Below are positions 44,600-56,619 of a stretch of DNA of 64,000 nucleotides, in pieces. The DNA lies in contig JAQFVV010000027.1 in the NCBI GenBank assembly GCA_028023455.1, positions 6,941,845 to 7,005,844 on the forward strand. Reading direction: 5' to 3'. The DNA is from Epiperipatus broadwayi. Its lineage: Eukaryota; Onychophora; Udeonychophora; Euonychophora; Peripatidae. Made by a program: the position numbers and the translations under genes. The notes beneath the pieces are model-generated. The model saw only the letters and a list, made by a program, of their open reading frames with translations. It was not told the DNA's origin and did no database searches. Each line of letters opens with the position of its first letter. Position 1 is the stretch's first letter.

Positions 44600-45370
44600 T
44601 CTCAATCTATGTATTTCTGCCAATGTTTCCTTATTGCAAAGCTTTTTCAAGTCAATTTTGAGCATTCCAATTGTTCTACTCTAAGACGATCCAATGATCT
44701 TACACAACTCAATGTAACACACAATTGTCCTTTTCAAAAAGCTTTGGTCCCAAATACACAACTGCATTGTCTACAACACAGCCTCACATTTTATGTATGG
44801 TAGATGCCCATGAGATGATCAATAGCAGCATTCTTTTTCAGCTGTTCCATAGCTGAATTGCTTTTGGTTTCATACATATTCTGCTTGCCAAAGTCAACAC
44901 ACATTGATAGTATGGTCTGACTCATATATTTGTACTCACAAAATTGGGGACACAATCTTACTGATGAATTCAATATTTCTATTAGCCAATCTTTTTGAAA
45001 CATCAATATTGTATCATAGCATAATTTTTGCACCTACAAAGATTTACGATTCTTTTGGCACTCATCCAGTCTTCTTGATTTCTGCTGGAATCGTATCATC
45101 CAAGTTTACATTACAGTGAATTCATGATACATCTACTATCTGATCCTGTGCACCGATGGTATATATTCTAACTTTCTTGTCCTTAAAATATTGTAGAATT
45201 GCTTTGTTATGATTATCAACTTGAGTGATTGTTGGAAATATATGTAAAGTCTTATCAATGGCAAAATCACCTGTTGCTTCTTGGAATATTTTCTCTATTA
45301 GTACAGCAAAATGTTTTTCATTTCTCCAATTCATAGTGCATTCCAATGCTATCATTTGAGCCATAAATTG
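44600..45370 (-). pseudogene. PIF1-like helicase fragment, Helitron type
   Basis: Broken translation on the minus strand gives, in order, the C-terminal half of a PIF1 helicase: LHIFPTITQVDNHNKAIL (near 45210-45270), IPAEIKKTG then IFVGAKIML and YNIDVSKRLAN (about 44975-45090), SWASTIHKM (about 44765-44795) and a weak remnant of motif VI. Several stops and a frameshift interrupt it. FPTN, GAxVML, WAxTIHKxQG and YVALSRV are the PIF1 motif order seen in Helitron Rep-helicases. No Rep domain or Helitron ends found, so the source element is inferred. Confidence 0.75.
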
Positions 45371-45779
45371 GTGAGCATGTGCTAGTCAATCCTGATGCTG
45401 CTTGTTTTCCGTAATCCTATTTTTGTCATGTATTGGCAGAGATGCCAATGGATCCTCACTATTGTAATCTCAAGTAAATGTAAGCGTTTCTTTTTTAGTT
45501 TACTTTGATTTTCTTTCTCATGGCCACAGACTTTCTTTTCCTAGTATTTCTGTTTTCTTTTTTATGTCTCTTCTTTTGTGTAACATTTTCTCTTGCATAG
45601 CAGTTAATTTATATATATATATGTCAAAATTGAAGAAAATCTGTCAAACAGAATGATTCAATCCTATAAATTATTCTTCCATTTTAAAAAGTTTATTTCT
45701 TATTTACTGTTGTAGTTGTTTATTTATTCAAATCCATTACTTAGAATATATAATCATTGTTTGTAATTGATTTTCTTTT
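45371..45779. other. probable continuation of the helicase relic, unreadable
   Basis: The minus strand may continue the relic upstream but I cannot read helicase motifs. A short TA run lies at about 45612-45622. Confidence 0.3.
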
Positions 45780-46720
45780 CATTTTAAATGATATTCTTTA
45801 ACTACCTTTTTGCCTCTTCAAAGTGAAAGTTTTTGTTTCATTTCTTTTCATTCCTAAGTTTCAAAAAATCTGCCCCAACGATGTAATAGAATGAAGAGGA
45901 ATTCACTTGTGTTCCATATTGTTTTTAAGATTTTTTGTTTAAGAAGGCAGTATTTTAGAATTTTTCTTTATTCAAATGATTGCAGAAAATCCATTTGAAA
46001 TGATGTCTATTTATTCACTGACCATTGGAACTGTTTTTGCCCCTGTAAAGCGGAAATTTTTGTTTCATTTCTTTTCATTCCTAAGTTCCAAAAAAGCCAC
46101 CACTTAAATAAACTCCACTGATCTTAATATATTCAAAATTTAATTCCTTATTATAAAAACTATGTATTGATTTAATTAATTACTTGACTTTTTGTGTGCC
46201 TTCCTGAAAAATTTATTGAAATTTTTTGAAGGACTTTTAAATTTGATGTCAAAATATTTGATGTTTCATCTACCCACTCTGTATTTCTGAAAGTAATTAT
46301 TCTAACTAAAATATTTTATTGTCAAATAGGATGGCTGATACTTTTTAAGAAATGTCTCAAATTTGAACCAATTCTATTTTCTCTAAATATACTAAATGCC
46401 AATTTTATAACTTAATTCTAATTTCAAACTACAAAACCATATATATATATCACCCCCTTGTGTGCATTGCTTAAAATATGTTAAAGTTTTAAGAATGGCT
46501 TTGAAAGCACAATGATAAAAATTACCTTTGTCCAATGGTCCATATTTAAGAAATGAGAACACCTACCTAAAATATTTCCATCATATTGCATTGCCAAGCA
46601 TTTCTTTCTGATGTACCAAATTTGAACCAATTCTATTGAATTTAAATCTATTAAATCTTGATTTTAAAATGTTATTCTAACTTAAATAATACAACTGATT
46701 ACAACAGTTCCTATCACACA
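45780..46720. repeat. degenerate direct repeats
   Basis: TTTCATTTCTTTTCATTCCT recurs about 216 bp apart (about 45837 and 46054). AAATTTGAACCAATTCTATT recurs about 260 bp apart (about 46360 and 46618). Together these suggest a diverged tandem array, next to the Helitron-type helicase relic. Confidence 0.5.
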
Positions 46721-47780
46721 AATCAACAACCAAATATTATTACTTAAGTAAAAGTATTAAAAAATAAATAAAATCTCTAGAAAACAAAAATACAGGGTGT
46801 ATGTGTGTGTGAATTTTGACATTTTGATGCAAATATTATTAATTGGATTTTTTTTTTTTTTATGAATTCCACATTGTTAAATTCTTATAATGTTAAATTA
46901 CATTCAAATCTTTTTTCTTCTCATAAATATTTTTTTTTCAACCTACAACAATACTGCACTGGTGTCCATATTTTATTTTTGAAATGAATACCATTACTAT
47001 GTGTAATAAATAGTTTTGCAAATAAATATATTAAATCTAAATATAAGTTATACTAAGGAGCAGAATCCCCTATGCATCCACTCCTGACTATTCCGTCATT
47101 CTTTTTCCTAAAAACAGAAATAAAACTTTATGATTTTCTTTTTAATTTAATTCACACACACACTGCATTTTATTTTTTTCTTACGTGGGCAAGAACAGTT
47201 TTACTGTTAAATAATTATTAATATTACAAACGATTTGTTCTTGCTTGAAAGTTTTATTTTAACCATATTTAATTCTGAAATCTTATATATCTGAATTTTA
47301 TAAAAGAGTTTCCAAAACTGTTTATAAGTAATATTTACTAAGGCTGTAACCTCAAGAATATGCACATAAAAATGCGATAGTAGGGACCTCTACAGGTCTT
47401 AACCACAAGCTTACATTTTGGAAGAAAAGAGGGGAACCTTCTTTACTTCAACCTACTTTCAGATATAAATAGGTGAAGCTGAAGCGGTTAGATCTGAGAG
47501 GTCAAGCTATTCAATACTTCACTGATTAAGTCCACATTTCTTATTACACATTAATACTAGCGAAATCTTTCGATTTACTGTGAGTCAATGGAAAGATCTT
47601 ATAGTTAGAAATCTATTACGATAATTTAAAGTTATAATTATAAATTTATTTAAACGCACATTGATTACGTAAGTAATATTTACTAAGGCTGTAATCTCAA
47701 GAATATGCATGTAAAAAGCATTGTCTATGAGGAGGAATTCAAGTTCACTTTCTTCCCCTGTTAAATAAATATTGTAACTT
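46721..47780. other. no gene; one direct repeat
   Basis: AGTAATATTTACTAAGGCTG occurs at about 47328 and again at about 47667, with AATATGCA further along in both. It may mark a duplication or the ends of an unrecognised insertion. Confidence 0.45.
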
Positions 47781-49415
47781 AATACTCTTTGTTAGTCATT
47801 TGTTAAACTAAATTCTTCATTTATTAAAATTTTTGAAGTGTAATTTTCACTACACCACTCTCATGCTTGGTGGGGGGTTGGTTTCTAACCACTTTTAATA
47901 CCTTGTGGAGGGGTGTAATTATGTATGCTTCCCAAGATGCACATTTCATGTTAAAACAGCACCTCATCAGTTTGGTCAAGATCATATTCTCTTACATATA
48001 TCTTTATCATTGTTCAGTATATATAGGGAATTACTAGTTTACTTGATAAGTGTCAAATTTGCTGCCTTCACAAGAAACCACTTAATGGAAGTATATTAAT
48101 AATTTTTATTAGTCATTCATTAGACTAGAGATATCCGTTTAATGAATATTTCTATAGTATACTTTTTGCTACACCACTCTCACACAAGACAGGGACTAAT
48201 TTCTATCCACTTTTAGCACCCCTCCACAAGATGTTAAAAGTGGAAACTTGCCCTACCTTGCGTGAATGTAGTGAAAATTACCCTACAGAAATATTACTCA
48301 TTAAATACCTAGCTATTTCATAAAATGGAACTTTTTTTTGACCCAGATTAAGTTTATTGCTATATAAATAATTATTAATACTTTTTCAGAATACTGCATT
48401 TTTTACTTTCTACCAGATTTGTAATAACAATTTCTTTTTTTTAAATAAGGGTGGCTATTTTAGTTGCTTATTAACAATATTTAATTATATCTGGGATTTT
48501 TAGCAAACTACATCATTTGGTACTATTTCCACTTCCCTTATCATTTTAAGATATAAAATTAGTTTCTGCAGTAAATGTAATCCTTTTATATTTTGTTTTT
48601 GTAAGTTGTCAGTAGTTTATAGAAATTTAGTATCCATAAGTAGCAATTTGAAAACAATATTCATATTTAATTCTCCTTTTAAAGCTTTTTGTCAAGCATT
48701 GGTGGTCGAGAGGTCAGCGACGGCTTCTTTACAAGCAGTTGTCCCGGATTGGCTTCCTGGCTGATGCTATGACACATGAGAGAGAGAAAGCTCTTTAGCC
48801 TTAGTTTTCATTATATTTCTGTTTTAACCCCATTTTTTTCTTTAAGGCATATATAGATCTTTATCTATTTGTAATTATACGTTGAGTATTCCCATCGATT
48901 AGGATTGTTAAATGTCTTAATAAAAGTTCATACTATAATCAAGTATTTCAAACACATTACTGTTTATATTAATAATTTTTATTAATTATTGATTAGACGA
49001 GAAATTGTCCACTTAATGAATAATCTGTTAAGTAATTTTCACTACACTATTCTCATGCAAGGTAAAAACTGGTTTCTATTCGCTTTTAACACCTTGTAAG
49101 AGGGTCTTAATTATAAACATATAGTCAAAGACATATGAAAAGGAAGTATGATCCTCAAGATGTACATTTCATGCTGAACCAGCACTCATCAGTTGGCCCA
49201 GATCACAGTCTTTTACACATATCTTTATCATTGTTCAGTATATATAAACAGCCAATTACTACATCTTAATTGATAAGCGTCAAACTTAATGCCCTGACAA
49301 CTTTGACACAAACTGCTTAATGAAAGTGCATTAATAATTTTTATTAGTCATTCATTAGACTAGAGATTATCCACTTAATGAATATTTCTGTAGTGAAAAT
49401 TGCACTACAGAAATA
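47781..49415 (+). repeat. family C repeat cluster
   Basis: Copies begin at about 47781, 48093, 48966 and 49329. Each starts near TTAATAATTTTTATTAGTCA, then CACTTAATGAATATTTCTG, TTTTCACTACACCACTCTCA, the GGTTTCTA...CCACTTTTAACACC segment, and CATTTCATGCTGAACCAGCA ...CAGTTGGCCCAGATCA. The unit is about 310-360 bp. The second copy contains the inverted half as well (48185-48290). Non-coding; not tandem in the strict sense because spacers differ. Confidence 0.75.
48691..48785 (+). repeat. tRNA-like repeat, copy 2
   Basis: Opposite-orientation copy of 3573-3671: GTCAAGCATTGGTGGTCGAG through GCTGATGCTATGACACATGA. It has lost about 10 bp around the B-box and most of the anticodon stem pairing, so it is the more decayed copy. 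Confidence 0.6.
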
Positions 49416-49489
49416 TTATACATTACTGTTTAACTTTGCCTTTAAAAGAAAATGGATAAATGAAGACAACCTTCATAGATAAGTATATA

Positions 49490-50710
49490 AAATTTCTACC
49501 GATTGTTGTCTTTGATAGAATGACCTAGTTGGCTAGAAAATCGTCTTAAATTCAATAAGCATGAATCTAAAAGTCCAGGTTTGATTCCCATGCTAGTACA
49601 GTCATTTCAGGCCAGCAACACCGAAAGAAAAGAGAACAATAATGCTTGAAATGCCTTATATACTAACCTATGTGATTACTTACATTTGAATATATATGAA
49701 AAGTTAACTTGTTCTAAAAAGATTTAAAGATAGAAACTAGATATCCAATATATAATAGCAAATACAAAGGAAATAAATATGTCCTAAGTAGTAGAACATG
49801 CATGTATCAATCGACATACATTCAATTTGAACAAGACAAAAATACTGGAGAATAAAAAATGAAAAGGAAATTTAAAGATAAAGTTAACTTATTAAGCATC
49901 ACATGATCGCCATCTCTTATACTAGCACATAATTGTTTATAAAACCAGGCAAAACTCTCTATATAGTAGTGCCACCCAGAGTAATCAATAAATGCCAGAA
50001 GGCATTAGATAGAAATTTTATGCACAAGCCTTTTGGCATCCATTGATTACTCTGGTTGGCACCGGGTGGCACTACTGTATAGAGTTAAAACTCCATGTGA
50101 TAATTCATGTTTGGAAAACCCATCATTAATTATGCCTTAAAGAGTCGGAAAGATTTTTGTAGATAAGTTTATATTTCTACTGATTGTTGCCTTTGACAGA
50201 ATCATCTTAAATTCAGTATTCATGAATATAAAGATCCTGGGTTTGATTCCTATGTTAATATTGTCACTAGTCAGGCCCATTGGTACCTGAAGAAGATAGT
50301 AATAGCACTCATATCACTGTGTTGTCAATTAATCTGTGTATTGTTTATTACTACCAGTTGAATGTATTTGAAAATTTAAATAAAATTTGAATTTTTCTGA
50401 AGACATTTGACAATTAATTCTAGATGGTGGAAATGGTCTAACATATAATTACCTCAAACTTTCAGTCAAGATTTTGCCTATTATAAACAAGTTGTCTTCA
50501 GCAAAATTCAAATTTTATTTATATTTTTCAAATACATTCCACCATTAATAATAAACTACACAGGCTTAACTGAACAACACAATAGTTTGAGTGGTATTAG
50601 TTTCCTTTCTTCTTCAAGTACTGCTAGCTTGACTTGTGACCTTTAAATTCACGAATACTGAATTTAAGATGATTCTGCCAAAAGTGACAATCAATAGAAA
50701 TGTCATATAC
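49490..50710. repeat. composite of tRNA-derived SINE copies and a family B foldback
   Basis: A tRNA-derived unit occurs at about 49490-49660 and 50140-50310 (plus) and about 50590-50720 (minus), each with GATTGTTG...TTTGA. The B-box-like GGTTTGATTCC is at 49578-49588 and 50240-50250. Between the first two lies a family B fragment folded on itself (about 49905-50095, CATTGATTACTCTG and its complement). No coding. Confidence 0.65.
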
Positions 50711-51004
50711 TTATCTATGAAAGTTCTTTGGACTCTTAAAGGCATGAAAAACGATTGGTTTTCCAAACCTGAATTATCATATCGAGTATCTTTAAATTTT
50801 CTTTTCACTTTTTCTTCTCTGTCCAATATTTTTGTTTGTTCCAATTAAATATGTTTATATAGTCTACTACTTTGGATATATTTATTAAATATATATTTCC
50901 TTGATAATCAAAATAAGTCATAGATTACATGACCCTATTCTCTTATTTTGACTATTTGTAGTCTCTGCCTTAAGTCTTATGCAATGTTATATTGCTAATA
51001 CTAC
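50711..51004. other. no gene seen
   Basis: AT-rich, nothing recognisable. Confidence 0.4.
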
Positions 51005-51235
51005 TAATAAATGGTATGGCTGAAGATCTATTAGACCCATATAGCTATTTGAGTTGGATAGCTGGGTTTGAAGACATGTAGGTGTTTGAACATTTCAGAT
51101 TTTCCACTCAATAGATAACTTTTAGATAAGTGCTTGGATTGGGTTAGTGTTTTTAGATCTAGTGTCTGAACCTACCCTGGCACCTCTCTGTGGAGTGCCA
51201 AAGCACGAAACCATGGTCAGGGGGTTGAGGGGGAT
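51005..51235 (+). mobile_element. family A hammerhead repeat, single copy
   Basis: Opposite orientation to 29440-29735. The shared core appears as its complement (TAGACCCATATAGCTATTTG, about 51031-51050), followed by TTTAGATCTAGTGTC and the hammerhead. No coding. Confidence 0.75.
51183..51223 (+). ncRNA. hammerhead ribozyme motif with covaried stems (family A)
   Basis: CCTCT (51183-51187) pairs with AGGGG (51219-51223). CTGTGGA (51188-51194) differs from CUGANGA only at A6. Stem II is GTGC-CAAA-GCAC (51195-51206), GAAA 51207-51210, helix III palindrome CCATGG, then TC with cleavage after 51218. Stem II and helix III sequences differ from the 39-kb copy yet keep pairing. The A6 change probably blocks activity. 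Confidence 0.75.
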
Positions 51236-51714
51236 TCTTGACAGAGATATTTTAAATGCTGGCTCTGGCTAAGCATTTATCACAAAGCTTGTTGAGGAAT
51301 TGGCAATCCTCATTGTTTATATTTCCTTGATATTTGTAATTATATGTTGGCAAATGCCCTAAGAAGAAAGAAAAAAAAAAACCAAACATATCAGATTGAT
51401 GAATATTCTTAAAGAATTAGAAAAATGATATAACAATAGTCAAAATCAGTCCAGATGAATGAACATGGCCAAACTAATAGTAGATTAGCAGTAGATGGGT
51501 AGTAAAATGTGTTCCAGTGAAAAGGTGATTAATCTCTCCATCTAAATTGACTACAGATCTATTTCTGAATCAATACATTGTGTAGTGACATAAATTAACT
51601 ATCTATCACAAAAATTTTCATGTGTTCGCATATCTGGATCATAACTTATAACATAAAATGTGATGGTGTGATTCATAACTTAACTCATGACAGTACAAGA
51701 TTAACATTAAATTC
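51236..51714. other. no gene seen
   Basis: AT-rich. A poly(A)-like run at about 51369-51380 could be a retroposon tail. Confidence 0.4.
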
Positions 51715-51915
51715 TGTTTTAAATTGAGTAAAACTAATACTGAAATGTTGGAAATGATTCAAACTATGTATGACTACGAAATCACAGATCGTAAAAATGT
51801 TTCCAAGTGGTTTGCAAGATTTCATGATGGCAGGAAGAGCATTGATGACAATCTACAAAATACAGTCATATTTCATGTCATAACTTGTGACCCAAACATT
51901 GTAGTGCCTTAAATT
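51715..51915 (+). pseudogene. mariner-type HTH (HTH_48) fragment
   Basis: The frame 51724-51912 reads LSKTNTEMLEMIQTMYDYE, then NVSKWFARFHDGRKSIDDN. This matches the N-terminal HTH of mariner transposases and of host proteins derived from them (pattern KLGKxxxET...L..AYG...VFEWxKRFKEGRExxEDD). It ends before the linker and catalytic DDD domain. An isolated 60-residue relic; a domesticated exon cannot be excluded, but no splice sites fit obviously. Confidence 0.72.
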
Positions 51916-53229
51916 TTTTACTGCGAATAACTATACTGTTGCTATATAATACATGCATTAAATCAGAGTGTTTAAAGAAAAAACTAATTATCTTCACTGG
52001 AACACAGGCATATGTATTAACAATCTGTTCTTTTCTGTGGCTTTTTCTCTCTGGTCAGGAACATCAATACCAACACATCATCCAATTCTCTCAGCTTATC
52101 AGCAGTTCTATAATCTCAGATCCATATAGCAAGGGGTGTCCCAGACATCAACTGCGGTAGACTGCAAGTTATACCGTGTACTTTCTTTTTGTAAAATTTG
52201 CATCTAATTTATTTTAATATAATTCTAAAACAAGAATTTTCTTTTTTTTCTTGAATTTTTTTTTAAAATTCAGGACCAGCTTTAGAAAATAAAATTGTAA
52301 TTTAATAAATATTTTGTAAAGCAACATGCACAAATTATAATACTAGAAGAAGCTGAGGTAATTTAACCGTTTGTCTGATGAATTTTCTTAATGGCCAGAT
52401 TGAGTAAAAATTTGAGTGATTTGATTTGTTAAATAAAAAATCTAGCCAGTTTCCTTTCTGAAATATATTAATACATAATAATCAGAACTGTTTTAATTTA
52501 GCTTCTAAAAATTGAATTATTTTACATTCAAATTGGTTAAATGTAACGAAAAATTTAAAAATGTTAATAACTGAAGAAAAACATATGAAAAATAGCCTGC
52601 AGTAAAACCAAGGAATTCTATTTCAATCAATAATTATATAAAAATGCAGGTGATTTCTTCTGTCTTAAAAATTATGTTACCTGATCTTTCACTTCTGTTG
52701 TCTTTTCTTCATCTAAAATTAAATATTTTAAATAAAAAATCTAAATCTTGCCACATTGTTAGTCAATATAGTGTAAAAAGTAATCATAAAATCCATAAAT
52801 ATTTATAAAAAATTGTTGCATTTTGCTAGTTATTACTGAATGTCATTGATATGCAAATAGCAGTCAATATTATTCACTTGTCTAGAATAGTGGTCAAGCG
52901 CTATTCACTTTCCCTCGATTATTTTTCTTGTAAAATTTATAAATTTTCGAATCAAAGTTTATATTTAAGTAAATTAATGTAAAAACTTGGCTATGAATGT
53001 AAAAAATTATGAGAAATATATTTGCATTCAAAATCTATTATGAAAGCATAAAACATGTTGGTTTGATTTCTGACTGACAGTTAGAAACACCTGGAGAACA
53101 ATAGGCAAAGTTGAAAGTCAGTGCTTTGTGGCACTTTATAAGGGAAAAGAGGTGGTACTATATACAATAGCCCATAATCAGAAATCGATTTTTTGCAAAA
53201 AATACAGCCAATCGCAGATTTTTTTGGAA
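51916..53229. other. no gene seen
   Basis: AT-rich. The open frame at 51939-52160 is unremarkable. Confidence 0.4.
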
Positions 53230-53425
53230 TTAAAATGTAAATACCGATAAAGATAGAAATTTATGATAAAATAAGTATAAAATAGCGAAAAGGTGACCAA
53301 AAATGGCCGATAGCACAAAATTTTTCTGGTTTGAAGTCATGAAATAAACGTAATCACCCTCAAATACACTTTCATCAAAAAAGTCACCCCCTATGTCTAA
53401 AAGTTTGGCCACTCCTGTTATATAG
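53230..53425 (-). repeat. possible hAT-type element end
   Basis: The minus strand begins CAGGAGTGGCCAAACTTTT (complement ends at about 53417), which resembles the CAGGGGT(G/C)GGCAAAC ends of many hAT elements. It continues with GATGAAAGTGTATTTGAGGG-like sequence. No clear opposite end. The 66-codon frame over it is not a gene. Confidence 0.4.
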
Positions 53426-53429
53426 CACA

Positions 53430-54088
53430 TTGACTTATTTTTAAAACCTTAATTTTTTGAATTTCAGACTTTTACTTTAATAGTAAGATGATGATTGTTG
53501 GCCACAACTGCACGAGTTCCATCTTTGAGTCCTCAATTTTATCGATAAAAGCTAAACAATGATCCATTGAGACTTAAAATGCACTGCTCAAGCTTACAAT
53601 AGATGGCGCTATATTAGAGAGCCATTCTTACTTATATACTATTATATTAAGCTATAAAATCAAATGACATATGAGAGGGAAGACTAAAACTAATGAAACC
53701 ATTTTTATTAAAATGAAATAGAAGAAAAGAGAGTGACAAATTGCTTTGAGAATAGTAGATTGGAGAAGACTAATGAGTAATAAGCAATGGGTTGCAATAG
53801 AGCATAAAAAAAGATGTCAGATGAAAAAAAAAATTAATTTGCGTTTCTGGATTTCTAGTCATATAGTATTCTACATGCTCAAATTGATTTCAACTAAGAA
53901 GAAGTCACATTGCATTATGTCACATTAATTCCCGTTTACCTTTATCTGATTGTGCACTTTTGACAAGCAAGTTTACACAATCTTTAAAAACCTGGGTTTG
54001 AAAACTTCAGGCCATTAGTTTGAGTAGCAAGATAAGAATAAAAGATGGCTACTGTACATGTGCAGCAGTCACTGTCTCCTACAAAAAA
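53430..54088. other. no gene seen
   Basis: ATAGATGGCGCTATATTAGA at about 53601-53620 recalls the ends of family A (GATGGCGCTATACC). Otherwise nothing. Confidence 0.4.
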
Positions 54089-54453
54089 GCCTGAGTACAG
54101 AGATATGGTTTTCACTATCATCTAGATGTGATGTTTTACATTGTGGTTTCTGAAGTTAAAAGACAGATGTCCCCACACATAAATATTAAATCATACACAC
54201 AGAAAAACCACAGCATACATTTATAAAAAGGTTATTACAATTGAAGTCAATTTTATTTGAGAGCCTGAGTACAGAGATATGGTTTCACTATCATCTAAAT
54301 GTGATGTTTTACATTGTGGTTTCCGAAGTTAAAACATAGATGGCACCACACATAAATATTAGATCATACACACACACACACACAGAGAAAAACCACAGCA
54401 ATACATTTATAAAAAGAAGATTATTACAATTGAAGTCAATTTTATTTGAGAGC
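54089..54453 (+). repeat. tandem duplication, unit 174 bp
   Basis: GCCTGAGTACAGAGATATGG starts at 54089 and again at 54263, and AAGTCAATTTTATTTGAGAG closes both. The second copy is longer (about 191 bp), mainly through an expanded CA microsatellite. High similarity implies recent duplication. Confidence 0.88.
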
Positions 54454-55302
54454 TTGGTGGAAAACGTAATATACACGTAATCATATTGCTAAGAGCAATT
54501 AATCTGTACATAGTGACAAAAGACTATATTACAGTACAAAATAAAGAAACAAAAAAAATACAGCATTTATTGGTAAATATATATACATAACATAAAGAGC
54601 TCTTAAAAAAAAAGATACTAAAAAAGTTTCTATTCAAATAGGATAAGTTATGATACAATACAATGGTCTGGGAATACGTCACAATGCAGATTGAAAAGCA
54701 TATATATATAGAAAACTATTAGAGATGATGAGTAATCTCATCAAGATGAGGCTAGCAACTGTAAACAAAATTAGTTTAAAAACTGTAGTGAAGTTGGCAC
54801 TTGAAAAAAACATGGTGTTTTATACTAATTCGTCAACAATAAACCTTAAAAATAAAATAGTAAAGATTAAAAAAAAATAAAATCTTAATTTGAATTACAT
54901 AATGTATTAAAACATTTATACATGATAACCAGAAGGGAATCACTTAGGAAGATTCAAGACTGGAAACAAACCAAATGAATTTTTAAAAAATACATGATAC
55001 AGAATCTGATGTAAGTCTGAGTATTCAGATGTTCTCGGCCACATCAATGAAGGAAGTAAATAGAAAACAGAATCCATATCAAAAAGTTTCTTTTACAGTA
55101 TGCAATTAAAAAATTATGATTAAATTTTTTTACATCAAATAGCTATAATTGAGAAGTAAAAAAAAATAATACAAGTTGTAAAATAATTAATTCAATAATA
55201 AAACAGAATTTATTTATTGTTTATATCTGAAATCATTTGCATGCGTACTACATTCGAATATTATCAAAATCACCCTTTTCTTTATTTTAATATAATGTTC
55301 TA
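54454..55302. other. no gene seen
   Basis: AT-rich, nothing recognisable. Confidence 0.45.
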
Positions 55303-55567
55303 TATAAATACAATTTATCCAAACCACCTCAAACCCTTTTTAGTAAAATTCTTTATTTGTACATATATACATACATCTATGTTTCGACTGTCCTGCATTC
55401 TTATTCAGAGCCAAAATACTTTAAGGTTTTTTTAAAATGATTTTTTTTTAAAGAGATTAAAGTAAATTGGCTCTGAAGAAGACTGCAGGACAGTTGAAAC
55501 ATAGGTGTATGTGTATATGTAGAAATAAAGAGTTTTGCTGTGGTTTGGATAAATTGTATTTACATCA
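55303..55567. mobile_element. family F foldback
   Basis: Arms 55303-55413 and 55470-55565 are inverted copies. They run from CAATTTATCCAAACCAC at the outer ends, through the TATGTTTCGACTGTCCTGCA segment, to the inner AGAGCC / GGCTCT. The inner part of each arm contains CTGAA(G/T)A ... GAAAC. In the right arm CTGAAGA (55473-55479), stem II ACTG-CAGGA-CAGT with a bulged G81, and GAAA (55496-55499) follow hammerhead order. I find no convincing stem I. Related to 30731-31615. Confidence 0.75.
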
Positions 55568-56617
55568 GAATATGCTATAATAATTCATGTCAGATTCCCA
55601 AAGAATAGATTTTTAACATACTTGCAAACAATGACTGCTTCCTTGTATCAAATTGCCAATCTTTAATCAATGAATAAGTTTATATTTTCAGAATTATATA
55701 TTTAATAAGCATGATTTGTTTACAAGCTTAAACTTATTAGAATGCATATATATAAAGCATTTCTCATAGAATAAACTTGTGTAAGGATAAAAAGCCAAGT
55801 CTTTAAACCTTTCAAAAAAACACTGCTTGCTTTGATTTAATAACTGCCGAATGGTAAAGTTTTAGTTTTCAATCCCCAATTTCACCCTCAGATACCCACT
55901 TATCAACTTATTTTAGTTGGCTAGCAACTTGGCTATAGATTGGAAACCAGAAAAAAACAACAACTCCGCAACATATTTGGAACCTGAAAATTTTTTTTAA
56001 TTTTATCCAAACCCTATTTCAATCCTAAGATATAAACATGGCAGGCAGATACATTAACCACTACCACAAAATCCTTATAATACAGTCAAACAATATAAGA
56101 ATACATTTTAATAACATATGTGCATGTAAAAGTCACACATCAAGAACAAATCTACAGGTACTGTATGTATACAATAAAGATACCACCACCTATAATTAAG
56201 TACAAGTAAGCAATAAAATGATTAATTAAAAAAAATCATTAAATTCTGAAAATAAAGCATACATTTTTGTAAAATTTTGCTTTACCATTCTAAATGCCCA
56301 AAATTCAAAATTTTGAAAATATATATATTATAACGGATAAATAGTTCTATATTAACTTTACTAGAAGGTGCCACTAGATAATAAATCTAGATTTCTTTCT
56401 AATAATAAATTGTAATCTAATATTGAGAATTAATATAAGAAAATACCAAAGAAAGAAGTTAAGTTTACTAGCAAAGTTACAATTACATAAAAATTTTAGG
56501 AAGCTATAAATTAACTCTTCTAATTAATAATAAATCTTGAAGTAAAAGACAAGTTTACCCAGCATGAGTTACGTTTAATCATCCATTAATTTAGTATATC
56601 AAAATTCTATATTTTGA
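55568..56617. other. no gene seen
   Basis: AT-rich, nothing recognisable. Confidence 0.45.
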
Positions 56618-56619
56618 TA

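Noticed and set aside
55303-55567. Calling family F a complete hammerhead ribozyme
   Set aside because: CTGAAGA, stem II and GAAA are present, but no convincing stem I partner or cleavage site could be paired.
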